Both the position numbers and the translations under genes were made by a program. This document shows positions 62,016 through 64,000 of a stretch of 64,000 nt of DNA, one piece after another. Below the pieces are notes generated by a model. It saw only the letters and a program-made list of their open reading frames with translations, searched no databases and was not told the origin of the DNA. This stretch comes from Lysobacterales bacterium (lineage in GTDB: Bacteria; Pseudomonadota; Gammaproteobacteria; Xanthomonadales; Ahniellaceae), in contig JADKHK010000007.1 in the NCBI GenBank assembly GCA_016721845.1, positions 159,485-223,484 of the forward strand, read 5' to 3'. Positions within the stretch are counted from its first letter, which is position 1. Every line of letters begins with the position of its first letter.

Positions 62016-62477
62016 TCACGTGTTATCGCCGCCATGTGGCCGATACATGCACCACAAGGTCGCCTGGCCAAGGCTGCCGCGGCCGGTCTCGACAAAGCCC
62101 GCGCGCTCGTAGAACGGAATGTTCGAGGCCTTCGCCGTCTCGAGGTAGACGCCGCAAGACATCGAATCACGGGCAGAGAGATCGCAGAACGACGTCAGCA
62201 ACTGTTTGCCGATGCCTTGGCCGTGCAAGTTCGGGGACACGCCGATCACGCCAAGATAGTAGTGAGGCGTCTGCGGCTTGGCCTTGATCGAGAGCTCATC
62301 GTAGACGGCCAGACGGTCGGGCAGCCCGGGCACCGAGCGTTCGAATCGGTCCCATTCTTCCGCAAGGTCCGCAGGCCAAGCGGGCGGCTCGGTTGCGTAG
62401 CCCATTGCCGCGCCGTCAATGCCGGTTGCGCCGCGCGCCACGATCACCGGCATGTTCAATGCGATGCGCGCTTGCAT
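62016..62477 (-). CDS. GNAT acetyltransferase fragment, 5' end cut by the IS element
   Basis: The 153-residue frame covers the central and C-terminal part of a GNAT domain: acetyl-CoA motif A in YLGVIGVSPNLHGQGIGKQLL, then YLETAKASNIPFYERAGF. The N-terminal strand and helix of the fold (about 50-60 residues) are missing. The frame begins just 2 bases from the left end of the IS21-type element, and a stop (TGA) lies inside the element in the same frame. It is therefore probably a remnant of a longer gene. The remaining product could start at this ATG or at one 8 codons on, but is likely inactive. Confidence 0.72.
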   Translation of the reverse strand: MQARIALNMPVIVARGATGIDGAAMGYATEPPAWPADLAEEWDRFERSVPGLPDRLAVYDELSIKAKPQTPHYYLGVIGVSPNLHGQGIGKQLLTSFCDLSARDSMSCGVYLETAKASNIPFYERAGFVETGRGSLGQATLWCMYRPHGGDNT

Positions 62478-62497
62478 CTGTCAGCGACCGCCCCAAT

Positions 62498-62605
62498 GGC
62501 GCCATTCCAGGATCGGCATAAAGGCGCCACTTCATGATCGCCATAATGGCGCCACGTCAGGATCGGCGTAATGGCGCCACTTGATGATCGGCGTATAGGC
62601 GCCAA
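62498..62605 (+). repeat. Tandem 25-bp transposase-binding repeats at the IS left end
   Basis: Four units begin GGCGCCA at 62498, 62523, 62548 and 62573 and a partial fifth at 62598. Each unit is GGCGCCAnnTnnnGATCGnCnTAnn. They are regularly phased at 25 bases. IS21-type elements carry such multiple repeats at their ends as IstA binding sites. They are not CRISPR repeats: there are no spacers. Confidence 0.85.
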
Positions 62606-62689
62606 GGTGGGCTGAGCAGGACTCGAACTCCACGGCCGTACGCTTCCGGATTTATCCGGAGGTGCGCGGTGAGCAGACGGAGATTCGAG

Positions 62690-64000
62690 ATGTTCCAGTA
62701 TCGACAGGTTCTGGTGCGGCTGCGCCAGGGCGATTCCGATCGCGACATCGCGCGGTCGCGGCTGATGGGCCGCAAGAAGCTGGGCAAGTTGCGCGAGCGC
62801 GCCGAGCAGATGGGCTGGCTCGATCCGGCTTTGCCGTTGCCGGATGATGCGGCACTGGCCGCGGCGTTGACGCCGACGCGAGTGGCAGCGAGCACGGTGT
62901 CGACCTTGGCGCCGTTCGCGTCGCTGATCCGCGAATGGTGCGCGCAAGGCCTGCAAGGCACGACGATGCATGCGGTCTTGTGTCGCAACCACGGCTACAC
63001 CGGCAGCTATTCGTCGATGCGCCGCTTCCGCCAGCAACTCGCAGCCGCGGAGCCGGAGGTGTGCACGACGATGCGCCTCGACTTCGATCCGGCCGAGGCC
63101 GCGCAGGTCGACTTCGGCTCCGGACCGGAGATCACCGACGTGCACACCGGCGAAGTGTTCAAGACCTGGGTGTTCGTGATGACGTTGTGCTGGTCGCGCC
63201 ACCAGTACGCCGAGGTCGTGCGCGACCAGACGATTGCGACGTGGCTCGGTTGTCATCGCCGTGCGTTCGAATGGTTCGGCGGCGTGCCCGGGCGGATCAT
63301 CATCGACAACCCGAAGTGTGCGATCACGCGTGCCTGCATCACCGACCCGAGCGTGCAGCGCGCTTATGCCGAGTGTGCCGAAGGCTACGGCTTCAAGATC
63401 AGCCCGTGCCCGCCGCGTGATCCGCAGAAGAAGGGCATCGTCGAGTCCGGCGTGAAGTACGTCAAACGCAACTTCCTGCCGCTGCGCGAGTTCCGCGATC
63501 TCGCGGATGCCAATCGACAGCTCAAGGAATGGGTGCTCGGCACTGCCGGCACGCGCAATCACGGCACCACGCGCGAGCAGCCACTGGCGCGCTTTACGAC
63601 GACGGAGCGCAGCCTGCTCATCGCGCTGCCGGCGCATCCGCCGGAGATCGCGACCTGGGCCCGAGTCACCGTGCACCGCGATGCCCACGTCCAGTTCGAG
63701 AAGACCTTGTACTCGGTGCCATTCCGCCTGATGAGTCAGCAGCTGTGGCTGCGCGCCACCGATCAGCTGATCCAGATCTATCGCGAGCAGGAACGCGTCG
63801 CCACGCACGTGCGCACCTCATCGCATCGCCGCTCGACCTTGCGCGATCACTTGCCGCCGGACGCGCTGGCCTGGTCGATGGCCGATCCGCAGCATTGTCT
63901 GCGCGAGAGCGAACGCATCGGGCCGCAGTGCCACACGCTGATCCAGCGCCTGTTCGCCGATCGCGTGCTCGATCACCTGCGCGCCGCACAGGGCGTGATC
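62690..64000 (+). CDS. istA: IS21-family transposase IstA, 3' end outside the window
   Basis: An open frame of 437 codons to the window edge. The N-terminal part (MFQYRQVLVRLRQGDSDRDIAR) is an HTH_IS21-like DNA-binding region. The DDE domain has D in AAQVDFGSG, D in GRIIIDNPKCAI and E in KKGIVESGVKYVK, in the right order and spacing. The segment TLYSVPFRLMSQQLWLRAT follows, as in IstA. It is oriented inward from the left end. The partner ATPase IstB should follow, beyond the edge. Confidence 0.92.
   Translation, partial: MFQYRQVLVRLRQGDSDRDIARSRLMGRKKLGKLRERAEQMGWLDPALPLPDDAALAAALTPTRVAASTVSTLAPFASLIREWCAQGLQGTTMHAVLCRNHGYTGSYSSMRRFRQQLAAAEPEVCTTMRLDFDPAEAAQVDFGSGPEITDVHTGEVFKTWVFVMTLCWSRHQYAEVVRDQTIATWLGCHRRAFEWFGGVPGRIIIDNPKCAITRACITDPSVQRAYAECAEGYGFKISPCPPRDPQKKGIVESGVKYVKRNFLPLREFRDLADANRQLKEWVLGTAGTRNHGTTREQPLARFTTTERSLLIALPAHPPEIATWARVTVHRDAHVQFEKTLYSVPFRLMSQQLWLRATDQLIQIYREQERVATHVRTSSHRRSTLRDHLPPDALAWSMADPQHCLRESERIGPQCHTLIQRLFADRVLDHLRAAQGVI

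Larger units (their letters stand above)
62479..64000 (+). mobile_element. IS21-family insertion sequence, left part
   Basis: The left end is taken at TGTCAGCG (62479), the TG start usual for IS21. Four 25-bp subterminal repeats follow, then istA, which runs off the right edge. istB and the right end would lie beyond 64000, so the target duplication cannot be checked. The element inserted at the 5' end of a GNAT gene. Confidence 0.85.

Noticed and set aside
62498..62605. Regular 25-bp repeats considered as a CRISPR array
   Set aside because: The repeats abut with no spacers and lie next to an IS21 transposase, as subterminal binding sites do.
62604..62640. T-loop-like sequence (GTTCGAGTCC on the minus strand) inside the IS left end, suggesting a tRNA fragment
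   Set aside because: The bases around it do not form a T stem and no acceptor or anticodon arm is present; it is most likely chance.
62456..63808. Long antisense reading frame across the IS element (450 codons)
   Set aside because: It is a shadow of istA in high-GC sequence; the sense frame has the DDE residues and an HTH region, the antisense one has no recognisable domain.

Overview
The window is high-GC, gene-dense DNA (mostly mid-60s % GC by eye) from a gammaproteobacterium. The best fit is the Xanthomonadales/Lysobacterales, perhaps a Dokdonella-like member of the Rhodanobacteraceae. Pointers are a family-I lipase with its dedicated foldase, AceK together with NADP-type isocitrate dehydrogenase, phhA beside an Lrp regulator, ZapE, a photolyase with a DUF2256 partner, and secreted proteins ending in a GFE-like tail. 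The taxonomic placement is inference from gene content, not from a marker gene.

Layout. 1-2.8 kb: a SpoIIM/RDD membrane operon (running off the left edge) and a PLP dehydratase. 2.8-8.8 kb: a secreted lipase/foldase/glycosyltransferase run and a pair of M16 zinc-protease-like proteins. 8.9-11.1 kb: a sugar-related gene overlapping UDP-galactopyranose mutase. 11.2-21.2 kb: small envelope-stress genes (BON, DUF2383-like, DUF1328, AI-2E, YqjK/YqjE/YqjD-like), a sigma-54 response regulator, a lipoprotein, two hybrid histidine kinases and a glycine-zipper lipoprotein-like gene. Three good -24/-12 sigma-54 promoters lie in this region, which suggests a local regulon. 21.4-24 kb: a vanadium-haloperoxidase-like protein, tRNA-Arg(CCG) and a lower-GC gene encoding an EVE-like plus HNH nuclease protein, probably acquired. 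24-29 kb: an Omp85-type barrel, then a fatty-acid desaturase/ferredoxin-reductase pair opposite a FabR/DesT-like TetR regulator, with an operator-like repeat between them. 29.2-33.7 kb: four signalling genes, three of them overlapping, with no DNA-binding output domain.

34-43 kb: OmpW, an oxygen-binding diiron (ODP-like) protein, AceK, a cluster for an SHP-type oxygen-binding cytochrome, a diheme cytochrome and a membrane cytochrome b with a QseBC-like two-component pair, then Lrp/phhA and a c5-type cytochrome. 43-54.6 kb: an ExeM-like nuclease, a hydrolase, ZapE, an MFS transporter, a 941-residue secreted multidomain protein, photolyase/DUF2256 and an ABC exporter pair. 54.7-62 kb: icd (the substrate of AceK), a delta-60 repeat protein, Lrp/ornithine cyclodeaminase, a secreted serine hydrolase, a RibD-type reductase and a GNAT gene whose 5' end has been cut off. 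62.5-64 kb: the left end of an IS21-family element with four 25-bp repeats and istA running off the window.

No intergenic stretch exceeds about 300 bases. No CRISPR array, rRNA or plasmid origin was seen.
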